The position numbers and the translations under genes are program-made. A stretch of DNA of 64,000 nucleotides from Alitta virens. Its lineage: Eukaryota > Annelida > Polychaeta > Phyllodocida > Nereididae. The stretch covers positions 36,458,253 through 36,522,252 of the forward strand of contig OW028575.1 in NCBI GenBank assembly GCA_932294295.1, given 5' to 3'. This document shows, piece by piece, positions 11,198-18,452 of the stretch. The notes under the pieces were generated by a model. That model worked only from the letters and a program-made list of their open reading frames with translations. It had not been told where the DNA came from and did not search any database. The stretch's first letter is position 1. Each line of letters opens with the position of its first letter.

Positions 11198-11562
11198 AAA
11201 ATTCTCCCTCCCCCCCCCCAAAAAAAAAAAACAAAAACAAATATGGCCTAATAGTTGTACTTGAGAACCACACCCCTAGTCATATTTTAGTCAATGAAAT
11301 AGACATTGTCACACCCACAAGTACCTCCCCCACTGACCTTTCATCTTACTAATCCTCTCTCACCTACCCCACCTGCCAAAATTCTCCCTCCCCCCCCCAA
11401 AAAAAAAAAAAAAAATACAAATATGGCCTAATAGTTGTACTTGAGAACCACACGCCTAGTCATATTTTAGCCAATGAAATAGGCATTGTCACACCCACAA
11501 GTACCCCCTCACTGACCTTTCATCTTACTAATCCTCTCTCACCTACCCCACCTGCTGCCCCC
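11198..11562 (+). repeat. 180-bp tandem duplication with polypyrimidine/poly-A tracts
   Basis: attctccctcccccccc with an A-run, then atatggcctaatagttgtac and onward, appears at about 11198 and again at about 11392. The shared block atatggccta is at 11241 and 11421 (period 180). A partial third polypyrimidine block precedes the RING gene. Confidence 0.8.
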
Positions 11563-11621
11563 CCCCTACCCACTTGCAGGGTAACTTTCATCACTTGGGA
11601 CCAGCATCTCAACAACTGAAC

Positions 11622-12014
11622 ATGTTGTGCTTAATTTGCTGTGAAAACCGACAACAGGTGACATATTCATGCTGTTCAACTGATAGCATGGAAATGAAGG
11701 TATGCCAGTCTTGTGCTGAGCACATTTTCATTGGAAATGTAACATCTGCAGTTATGAATGGAGTTAACAATCTGAGGCTAGCTCCTGCATGTCCATTCTG
11801 CAGGAGTAAGTTCTTTGTGATTAGGAAACAGAATGGTAGCAGAGTTTCTATTTCAACAAGAAGTGTGATACTTACTGCAAATATTGCAAAGAAAGAAATG
11901 GAACAAAGACTGACCAGGCTTCTTCAGGAGAGGAATGAATTAAGAAGAGCTCTTATTCATGACCATCTTGTACCACTTGGTCAGATACTTGGTGTACCAG
12001 TAAGAAGAAACTGA
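11622..12014 (+). CDS. RING-finger-like protein, element A
   Basis: The first ATG is at 11622, giving a protein of about 130 residues. The N-terminal half has zinc-binding pairs in RING order: CLIC, then CC, then CQSC--H, and finally CPFC followed by a basic residue. The C-terminal half is a charged helix (KKEMEQRLTRLLQERNEL) suited to coiled-coil pairing. RING proteins usually recruit ubiquitin-conjugating enzymes, so an E3-ligase role against a host factor is likely but not proven. Element C has a RING-type gene at 48903 next to its membrane-protein gene, so the pairing of membrane and RING genes is shared. Confidence 0.68.
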   Translation: MLCLICCENRQQVTYSCCSTDSMEMKVCQSCAEHIFIGNVTSAVMNGVNNLRLAPACPFCRSKFFVIRKQNGSRVSISTRSVILTANIAKKEMEQRLTRLLQERNELRRALIHDHLVPLGQILGVPVRRN

Positions 12015-12699
12015 TCATCTTTTTAATTTTTCGGCCTTTTTCAAGGCCACCAAACCCTCCAAAGAGAGCAGACCATGAACACAGCTGTGATATTTAGTTA
12101 TTAATTTAATTTTTAAATGAGAAAAATGTTTTTACATGTTTTTTTTTTATATACCTTTGATTGCATGCAGTAACATAGACAGGGAGGGGGATTTTGTCTG
12201 GACTGAATTTGTACTATAATCAAACTTTTCCCGGTTTCTACCTGTCAGATCTTCACTAAATTTGATTTGCTAGTTACGCTTTGCATTGCGGTTCTAATGA
12301 TGTGTCATTTATCGCTGTACTGATCATACTGTACGCTTGGGAAATATCAGTACAGGTGGCGCTTGAGATGCTATGAGTATTTGTGAGGTACTAGTGGCTC
12401 CATCTACACCATTTGCGCCAAACAACCTTGACATTGCTAAAGGCTTTTTGGGGAAACAGGTTGAACATGTGTTTTGGCATTGAGATGGCTCCAAAGTACG
12501 AAATTAGTGTCAAATGACTTGTTGACACACTAAACCATCGTCAGACAATTTAGAGATTCAACTACAGTCCACTCCAAGAGTCAGCAGTATAGATGTCAAA
12601 CCGGAAAACAATTTTTGACCTATTATCACTCACTGTACAAAGGTAAGTAAAAAAAACACAAATTCATTTCATATATTTAAATCAGTTTATTTTCACATA
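12015..12699. other. Spacer with dispersed repeat copy 2
   Basis: About 12207-12333 repeats the block at 6920-7050 (tgaatttgtactataatcaa, attgcggttctaatga and onward). The phrase ggcctttttcaaggccaccaaa at 12033 is the inverse of a phrase near 10777-10803, a short inverted repeat bracketing the BECR-like and RING genes. No gene seen. Confidence 0.55.
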
Positions 12700-13104
12700 T
12701 CAGTACATAAAAAAGTGTCTGTTAATGTTCATTATATTAGATAGTTGTTCAAATTCTCCTTTCTTCAGATTTACTCCACATTTAGTAGGTACTTTTTCAA
12801 TGTCACCAGGTGGTACCCAAAACAATCTAATGTCAGCTGTGCCGTCTGTCACCCTGAGTTTGATGTCATCATTTATGAACAGTTCAAGTTCTTCTTTAGC
12901 CTCCAATGCTGCTAGAACTCTTGGTGATAGATTCATCAGAACTTTGGCATCCTTTGGAGAAAGACAGACTCCTTTTTTGGTTGGAAGTGAGTATTCATAC
13001 ATTCTTAGATGTAGCAGCATTTTGCCATGATATTCCTTGTATGTAACTCTGTAACCTCTACCTAAGTCCTCCTCAAAATAGACCACATCATTTACTATAG
13101 CCAT
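12700..13104 (-). CDS. Tandem PC4-like DNA-binding protein, element A
   Basis: The ATG at 13104 gives about 134 residues. Two domains resemble the C-terminal domain of the transcription coactivator PC4/SUB1, which binds single-stranded DNA. The first has YRVTYKEYHGKMLLHLRMYE, then LPTKKGVCLSPKDAKVL. The second has IKLRV, then DIRLFW, then PTKCGVNLKKGEFEQL. The recurring signature is [DH][IL]R-x-[YF] followed by PTK-x-GV-L. A role in transcription or replication of the element is inferred. A TATTTAAG box sits about 32 bp upstream. Element B has the same two-domain design split by an intron. Confidence 0.72.
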   Translation of the reverse strand: MAIVNDVVYFEEDLGRGYRVTYKEYHGKMLLHLRMYEYSLPTKKGVCLSPKDAKVLMNLSPRVLAALEAKEELELFINDDIKLRVTDGTADIRLFWVPPGDIEKVPTKCGVNLKKGEFEQLSNIMNINRHFFMY

Positions 13105-13135
13105 CTTGATAGTGATCAATAGATGATCACAGCTG

Positions 13136-13143
13136 CTTAAATA
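13136..13143 (-). promoter_or_regulatory. TATA-like box for the PC4-like gene
   Basis: TATTTAAG on the minus strand lies 32 bp before the ATG at 13104. The spacing implies a very short leader. It matches the tight TATA-to-ATG spacing at 14268. Confidence 0.45.
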
Positions 13144-13177
13144 CTCATCTCAGCTGCTGGTGAGTTCAGTCTGATTG

Positions 13178-13361
13178 GTTTGCTATTTTTAGAAAGTGAT
13201 GTCATTGGCCAGTAGAAGGATCCATGACTTGACCTGCATGGCTGAGGTCATTTCAGGTCAATCTGTCTTGTTTGCTATTTTAAGAAAGTGATGTCATTGG
13301 TCAGTAGAAGGATCCATGACTTGACCAACATGGCTGAGGTCATTTCAGGTCAACTTGTAGT
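13178..13361 (+). repeat. 92-bp tandem duplication
   Basis: gtttgctattttt-agaaagtgatgtcattgg and onward at 13178 is repeated from 13270 with few differences. Confidence 0.85.
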
Positions 13362-13369
13362 AAGTGTTC

Positions 13370-13490
13370 TGAAACGATCAATGGAATCCGGCCTCTGGCA
13401 CGCGCTCGCGCCCGTGCTTGAGTCCGGTCCCATGGTGTGCGGCCGGCGGAGGGGGGGGGGGGCCCCCTCTCTCTCCTCTCTCTTTTGGAC
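13370..13490. other. GC-rich, compositionally foreign segment
   Basis: The stretch (ggcacgcgctcgcgcccgtg, ggtgtgcggccggcgg, then G- and C-runs) is strongly GC-rich in an AT-rich window. It abuts the stop codon of the next gene. I do not recognise it. Possible sources are ribosomal spacer, foreign DNA or an assembly artefact. Confidence 0.5.
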
Positions 13491-13925
13491 TTAATGTATC
13501 AGCCACTTTGATGTTTTTGCAGGTGTACCTGGAGGAGATGTTGAAATTAGAGACAAGGGAGTATTGATGTGCTTCAGTACTTGGTGAAACTGTATCCAGC
13601 CAACTGGTTTTTTTCTGGTCCCATTGACAGCTGTACGGACAAGATCTACAATGTTTGTGTTTGGTAAAATCTTTGTATTAATATTGACATTGCCATTTGG
13701 AGACCATGATATGATGGATGAGTAACGTTTTAGATAACTTAGTAATCTGGATGCTTTTTCTTTTGTAGACTTGGAGAATGATTCAAGTATAAAATCATCC
13801 TCACCGCCTTCAGACTTTTCTTCAATGTGTTCCATTACTTCTGAGGTCTTGGGTGGCTGGATATCATCTTTGACTTGTGACTTCAATTTATTATAAGTTG
13901 ATACAGGTATAACAAAAAACTTCAT
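13491..13925 (-). CDS. Conserved Polinton protein of unknown role, element A
   Basis: The ATG at 13925 opens with FFVIPVSTYNKL, the start style of a family found next to the ATPase in many Mavericks. After an acidic linker comes the conserved core: KEKASRLLSYL, W, then ILPNTNIVDLVR, P-GW--F-QVLK-IN-P. The homologue in element C (60783-61350) has KARAILQHIE, W, IPNSHIIDLI, and PEGLHQFRVAL-D-NIP. The function is not established. The start overlaps the stop of the upstream gene by four bases, so they are probably co-transcribed. Confidence 0.72.
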   Translation of the reverse strand: MKFFVIPVSTYNKLKSQVKDDIQPPKTSEVMEHIEEKSEGGEDDFILESFSKSTKEKASRLLSYLKRYSSIISWSPNGNVNINTKILPNTNIVDLVRTAVNGTRKKPVGWIQFHQVLKHINTPLSLISTSPPGTPAKTSKWLIH

Positions 13926-14233
13926 TCCAGTAACTGTAATTGAGGAAACACAGCTTTCAGTACTTTGGGCCAGGCCCTTTTTAATTTTAAGCAAAGTCCT
14001 CTTCTGCCTTTCTCCTTACTATTTGCTAATTTCCGCAAATCACCACTGTATCTTTTCAGTTCTCTTACTGCAGGTTGAGAAATGACCAACCCTCCTTCCA
14101 AGATGTTACGTACGATCTGACGAAGGGCTTCTGATTGAGGTCTACTTATTGTTCGGAGTAAGACAGTCCTTTGACCGGCATCGGCAGTGAATAACAGCTT
14201 GATGAAGCTCAGATTCTTCTTCACTGCACTCAT
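13922..14233 (-). CDS. Small conserved Polinton protein, element A
   Basis: The 103-residue helical, basic protein starts at ATG 14233, about 35 bp after a TATA box. Its pattern (FIKLLFTADAGQRTVLLRT, then LRQIVRNILEGG, then a K/R-rich half) recurs in B (26855-27091: ALLSKDQVKAILSHI, EIARNILTG) and C (61347-61649: LLHSCSKNQARAILETAD, IIYNITLN). The family is known as a short ORF beside other core genes in Mavericks. A minor virion or DNA-packing role is only a guess from its charge. Confidence 0.68.
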   Translation of the reverse strand: MSAVKKNLSFIKLLFTADAGQRTVLLRTISRPQSEALRQIVRNILEGGLVISQPAVRELKRYSGDLRKLANSKEKGRRGLCLKLKRAWPKVLKAVFPQLQLLE

Positions 14234-14258
14234 GGTGAAAATGAGATGTTTTGCGCAG

Positions 14259-14984
14259 TTACTGTGCTTTATATACCGTAGTTAGATCATCATCAGGAAA
14301 AATATGTGACCTGAGCCGTAAATTTTGTGGAGTGTGATTGTGTAAATCTATGATAAAGTATGTGTATGGTCTTGGTGTGGCTAGGCTATATGCATCGCTC
14401 AGCTTAGGGATGTCAATTTGTCTACCTAGAGTCTTCACCTGCAGTATGTCTCTGGTATTGGCCATTAAGATAAAGACTTGAGTATTGAGACTTAGACTTC
14501 GACCATGCTTTGATTTGACAAAGATGTTGTGAGTTAGCAAAATCACTGTACAGTGATTGTGATGGGTGCCTACAGTAAAAAGCTTTAGTATTGAATCGGC
14601 ATCGGATGCATCAGTCATTAGGTCATCTAGGACTAGTAGCTTGTGGTCATTACTCGATGTTTGAAAGTCTTCTAAATCACCATCACTTGGCATACCATGA
14701 TGAAATGTAATATTATCAATTTCTTCCTGCATCTTGTCAAACTTTTGCTGCCAAGTACTGTTGTAACAGTACATGATATTTTTTGGAGTCTGTTGAAATA
14801 AATCATGCTTTAGTAAGCGGTAGACAAACGAGGTCTTGCCTCCTTGCGTCGGTGAAGAAATAATTATGTTACTTGGACTTGGAAATAGTATGAGGACTTT
14901 GTCTTGTGACATTGTCTTCCAGGATTCTGGCACATCACTATGTTCTTCTACAAAAGAGATATCTACAATGTTTGGTCTCTCCAT
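14259..14984 (-). CDS. FtsK/HerA-type DNA-packaging ATPase, element A
   Basis: 241 residues, close to the length usual for this family. Walker A is PTQGGKTS at residues 45-52 and Walker B is LLVLDDLM near 116-123. A conserved TH motif (VILLTHN) follows, and the C-terminal YFIIDLH with LRLRSHIFPDDD is the typical ending. In Polintons and adintoviruses this enzyme pumps DNA into preformed capsids. It lies directly downstream of the capsid gene with a 35-bp gap, in the usual order. B and C homologues keep both Walker motifs but are shortened or broken. Confidence 0.92.
   Translation of the reverse strand: MERPNIVDISFVEEHSDVPESWKTMSQDKVLILFPSPSNIIISSPTQGGKTSFVYRLLKHDLFQQTPKNIMYCYNSTWQQKFDKMQEEIDNITFHHGMPSDGDLEDFQTSSNDHKLLVLDDLMTDASDADSILKLFTVGTHHNHCTVILLTHNIFVKSKHGRSLSLNTQVFILMANTRDILQVKTLGRQIDIPKLSDAYSLATPRPYTYFIIDLHNHTPQNLRLRSHIFPDDDLTTVYKAQ
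14268..14275 (-). promoter_or_regulatory. TATA box for the small conserved gene
   Basis: TATATAAA on the minus strand, 35 bp before the ATG at 14233, inside the last codons of the ATPase gene. It suggests that the two small genes have their own promoter. Confidence 0.55.
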
Positions 14985-15019
14985 GTCAAATGGTTAGGGT
15001 TGACCATGTGTATTGTCTT

Positions 15020-16288
15020 TTATTTCAGAATGACATTCCTGGTACTGGATATCTCCATGAGAGCAGGTGTCTCAGCATGGATCAAGAGACATGCAGCCTT
15101 CGTGAGTGCAGTTTTAAAGCTGATGGGCAGTCTGGTGTGACCTTGGTCAGGCAAAGTGGAACTTCTGAATGTAGGTTTTATGTTAAATGCATACAATGCA
15201 TAACTCCTGCTATAGTCTGACAAATTAATGTCATTTGAAAAATCATTACCAAGCTCTTTGAATGCCTCATAAAGACTTAGGTAGCTGGGTGCTACCCCTG
15301 TGCCCTTATCATCAAAGGTTGGAGTGTAAGTTGCTGTGGTGGTACCATTGACAGTTAGTGATATCCTGTTTAGATCAAATGGCTTAAAATTGAATGGGTT
15401 TTGTTTCACATCTCCATTGTATGCTTTAGCAGGTACTAGGGCTGTAATAATTCTTGAAGGAAGCTGGTTGGGAAAGATATTTTCCAGGGTCCCTGATGTA
15501 AAACCAATAGGTAGGTTTTCCACTCTGATCTCCCTACGAGTGTAAGGGTACAATGCTGGCTGGGTTTCCAGTGTCCTAGCTATAGAGTATTGAACACTGG
15601 GGTCAAGATCAACCATTCTTGCTTTGAATACCACATCCTGCAATGTCAGCTTGTAAGATACTGCTGTTTCAAGATTCATCAAGATAAATTCTTGCGGCAT
15701 CCTGTCTAATTTGATGGTCAAACGGGTATTGTTGAGTAAGTATCTTTTCTGCATGAACACATCTTCATAAAGGGGCCCCTGTAACTCAACAGTGTTTGAC
15801 TTTTGAAATAGTTTGTATCTTCTGGCCCCTCCAACATTTTCTGTAATCTTGTCCATATCATTTGAGTCATCTTTAAAGTAGCCCTGTGCTTGAAGCTTAC
15901 TGTCCTTGGTGTCTTTCTGATAACTTAGTAATGTACTGAACATGGCTTTAAAGGGATAGGCTTTGTTACTTGTGGTGACTTCTTTACCTTCAATTGTAAC
16001 TGTGATTTTTTCCCACAGGCTGTGTAGAATGTTGTTGACTGGAATTACTTTTTTAGCAGTAATAACAGCGGCACCATCTTTTTTAACAATTTTTAGTTTA
16101 ACATAAAGCTGGCTGTTGTATAGATCAATAAAATGCTTCTGCTCAGTGATATCAAAAAGCACAGGAGCCTCATCGGATAGCTGTGTTATGGGGCGGTAAT
16201 CAGTATTGTATTCTCTCTCAACAGCAGTCTGCACAACCGGCGGGGAAAACAAATCAAGCTCGGCCAAACTTGCGCTTTTTACTGCCAT
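15020..16288 (-). CDS. Major capsid protein (double jelly-roll hexon-like), element A
   Basis: 422 residues, intact. The sequence matches the Maverick capsid family whose nematode members are annotated as F54H12.2-like proteins. Key blocks are the N-terminal IDLYNSQLYVKLKIV strand pair, VNNILHSLWEKITVTIEGKE with AYPFKAMF, then YLLNNTRLTIKLDRMPQEFILM. The C-terminal half has NPFNFKPFDLNRISLTVNG and ends near RSSTLPDQGHTRLPISFK. It is the shell protein of the predicted virion. The start codon overlaps the end of the core-protein gene by 35 bp, as expected for a compact virion operon. Confidence 0.92.
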   Translation of the reverse strand: MAVKSASLAELDLFSPPVVQTAVEREYNTDYRPITQLSDEAPVLFDITEQKHFIDLYNSQLYVKLKIVKKDGAAVITAKKVIPVNNILHSLWEKITVTIEGKEVTTSNKAYPFKAMFSTLLSYQKDTKDSKLQAQGYFKDDSNDMDKITENVGGARRYKLFQKSNTVELQGPLYEDVFMQKRYLLNNTRLTIKLDRMPQEFILMNLETAVSYKLTLQDVVFKARMVDLDPSVQYSIARTLETQPALYPYTRREIRVENLPIGFTSGTLENIFPNQLPSRIITALVPAKAYNGDVKQNPFNFKPFDLNRISLTVNGTTTATYTPTFDDKGTGVAPSYLSLYEAFKELGNDFSNDINLSDYSRSYALYAFNIKPTFRSSTLPDQGHTRLPISFKTALTKAACLLIHAETPALMEISSTRNVILK

Positions 16289-16658
16289 TGCTGAAGATAT
16301 CTTGATGCTGTCTCTTTCCTCGTTTCGTGTGTTGCTTGCTTGGTTTCTTTTTCTGATGTGATCTAATTTGTGTCCCAGTCTTTTTATATACAGTAGTCTG
16401 CCTACGTTTCAAAACCTTTTTGGCAGATGGCTTTCTCTTTAGTTTTGATACACCATTTTCCATGACCATTTCTTCTTTTGCCTGTTCTAGTGTTTTCTTG
16501 ATATTTGAGGTCAGCTCAACTTTCACTTGTTTAGGATCCTGTTTAGCAGAGAGAGTACCAATGACGTACTGGGGGTTATTCATCCCTGAATAACGTCTAA
16601 GTCCATCTGTCACAAATGGGGTGGGGCGGTCTGCTTGAGTTGTGTAATATGTGTTCAT
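16254..16658 (-). CDS. Basic core protein (adenovirus pX/VII-like by position), element A
   Basis: 134 residues from ATG 16658. The C-terminal half is extremely rich in K and R (RKPSAKKVLKRRQT, then KKKPSKQHTKRGKRQ), consistent with a DNA-condensing virion protein. The N-terminal part is neutral. A similarly placed, even more basic protein lies between penton and capsid genes in C (58560-58805). Orthology with adenovirus core proteins is inferred from location and charge, not sequence. Confidence 0.7.
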   Translation of the reverse strand: MNTYYTTQADRPTPFVTDGLRRYSGMNNPQYVIGTLSAKQDPKQVKVELTSNIKKTLEQAKEEMVMENGVSKLKRKPSAKKVLKRRQTTVYKKTGTQIRSHQKKKPSKQHTKRGKRQHQDIFSNGSKKRKFGRA

Positions 16659-16698
16659 GACTGAGTCCTCTGTATTACTGACTAAAGATGACTTGAAT

Positions 16699-17085
16699 TC
16701 ATTCTTTTAATACAAAGTGTAGGGTGATGCGGGTCAGGCCGTCATTATCTCGTATTTTCTTCTCAGTGCGGTCATTCAGTAAATATATATGGACTATGTC
16801 GATCAAGTCTTGTGGTACTGCAGTGTAAAAAGGCTGATAGTCTATGGTGTCTTTGGTTATGTGTCGTAAAATATTGAGCTGATTGGAACCAACAATGGTA
16901 GACGTACATATGTTACTGCACACATAGACTTGATCGACAATGGTAGAGTCGTATTGACAAAGCCCCACCATCCATCTGCCTTTCAGTCTCAAAGGTCTGT
17001 TTAACTTTACTTTAAAGCTGGCAGGAGTATTTTCAAAGAGATCTGTACTCTGAGAGCTGTTGATAATAACATAAAACTCATTCAT
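16699..17085 (-). CDS. Penton-like minor capsid protein, element A
   Basis: About 128 residues from ATG 17085. An in-frame ATG at 17109 is possible, but 17085 overlaps the integrase stop in the ATGAATGA arrangement typical of coupled genes. The pattern (FYVIINSSQSTDLFENTPASF-VKL-RPLRL, V-LCQ-D, then RITLHFVL at the end) fits the single jelly-roll penton of Polintons. The C homologue (58840-59259) shares S--S-NIF-DN-P-DF-VQLDR-I-L. It would form capsid vertices. Confidence 0.82.
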   Translation of the reverse strand: MNEFYVIINSSQSTDLFENTPASFKVKLNRPLRLKGRWMVGLCQYDSTIVDQVYVCSNICTSTIVGSNQLNILRHITKDTIDYQPFYTAVPQDLIDIVHIYLLNDRTEKKIRDNDGLTRITLHFVLKE

Positions 17086-18169
17086 AATTTTTAATTTCAT
17101 GTGCATCAACCCAACTGTTGAATTTTGCAGGGTAACCCAGCCAGCTGACTAACCCCTGATGTTTACCACCTTTAATGCGGTATCTGAGTACACGTTCTAC
17201 TTTATATAGGTCATCATCCCCAACATGAGCCATCTGCAGCTCCTGTTCGTAAAAACTGCCTTTAATTTATTCTTGCTGTAAGTCAATCAGCCTGTATCTG
17301 GGTGGATGTGAACGTACTTGTTTGTGGATAAGAAATAATTCCTCAGACCATTTTTTATCGTAACCTGTGTCAAAGGGTCTTCTTGCATAAGAAACTCTAA
17401 CCTTATCACCTATTTTAAACTTGTAATAGACAGGAGTGTTTTCTCTCTTCAGTTCTATTGGCAGATATATTTTCTCATACAGCTCTTGTTGATTTTCAGG
17501 TGTGACCTTAGAAGGAGGCATACGGATGGAAGAGTGAATGGTATCATTGTAACTATGAACCAGAGACTCCAGGCTGTCAATGTAACGGTGGGTCTGGTGA
17601 TGGGTAAAATAACGAAACAAGCGGCCCTTGACCGTCCTGATGGCTCTCTCTGCATAATTTGCATGGTAGACATTGTATGTGATGATGTGATGTATACCCA
17701 AAGATGATAGGAGTTCTTGAACTTGTTTTGCTTTGTATTCTGACCTCTGATCAGTCCTCAATGTCCTGGGTGCATTGTCTTTAGTAAATACTTTCTTCAT
17801 GGCTTTTATCATTTCATCCCCAGTTTTTCTTATCATAGGCTCTATTCTTAAATATCGAGAAAACAGATCAATGAATATGGCCAGATATTTCGCCCCATCA
17901 TTTTGTCTACTGAATTTTTGCATGTCCATTAAATCAGAGTCCCAGATTTCATTTATTTCCCCAACTAAAATGGCTTCCCTTGGGAATTTCTCTTTGGTAG
18001 GTTTGTGGAGGGAATAAGAGTACTGTTTTGATTGCCAGTCCCTGACATCTTTAAATCTTAATCTGAGTGGGTTGCCATCAGCTTTGATGCTTTGCCAAAA
18101 TTTTGTTATCCCCGTGAAACTTCCTGCTTTATTGGTTTGGTAATAAATGGATTTCAAGTAATCATCCAT
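17082..18169 (-). pseudogene. DDE (rve) integrase with chromodomain, one in-frame stop, element A
   Basis: The frame is open for 300 residues, then has a TAA at 17267-17269. It continues in the same frame for about 61 codons to TGA at 17082-17084. The catalytic triad is visible: D79 (WDSDLMDM), D140 (LRTDQRSEY) and E174 (YAERAIRTVK). The usual glycine after the second Asp (TDxG) is Arg here. Downstream of the stop is a clean chromodomain (YKVERVLRYR, then SWLGYP, then SWV). The stop therefore separates the catalytic core from the chromatin-targeting domain. Whether the short form works is unknown. The enzyme joins element ends to host DNA with 6-bp duplications. Confidence 0.88.
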
Positions 18170-18407
18170 TGTCTGTCCTATCTTTTGCCTGTGTCCGATA
18201 GGATGGTGCCGGCAATAACACCGAAATTGATGATGACAAAAGAGTGACCCACAGCTCGGTGAGTGGGTGCTGGAGTGACAAGTTGACTATGCTGCTTAAT
18301 ATAACAATGTAGAGTGCTATCACTTGAGAAAAGTAGATAATCTTGTGTTTGTTAACTTTTTTACCCTGAATATTCAAGTCATCAGTGTTTACTGAATGAG
18401 ACTCCAT
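18162..18407 (-). CDS. Small two-helix membrane protein, element A
   Basis: 81 residues. After a polar N terminus come a hydrophobic helix (FSQVIALYIVILSSIVNL) and a second (ELWVTLLSSSISVLLPAP), joined by a short loop. Small proteins with the phrase LLSSS-G/S-LLP after N-L-L are familiar from Maverick elements beside the integrase. The end overlaps the integrase start by eight bases, so they are likely co-transcribed. Function unknown. A viroporin-like or membrane-anchoring role is a guess. Confidence 0.6.
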   Translation of the reverse strand: MESHSVNTDDLNIQGKKVNKHKIIYFSQVIALYIVILSSIVNLSLQHPLTELWVTLLSSSISVLLPAPSYRTQAKDRTDNG

Positions 18408-18452
18408 TTAGAAATGACACAAAAAAGGTACTCGACACATGTTAACAATAAG

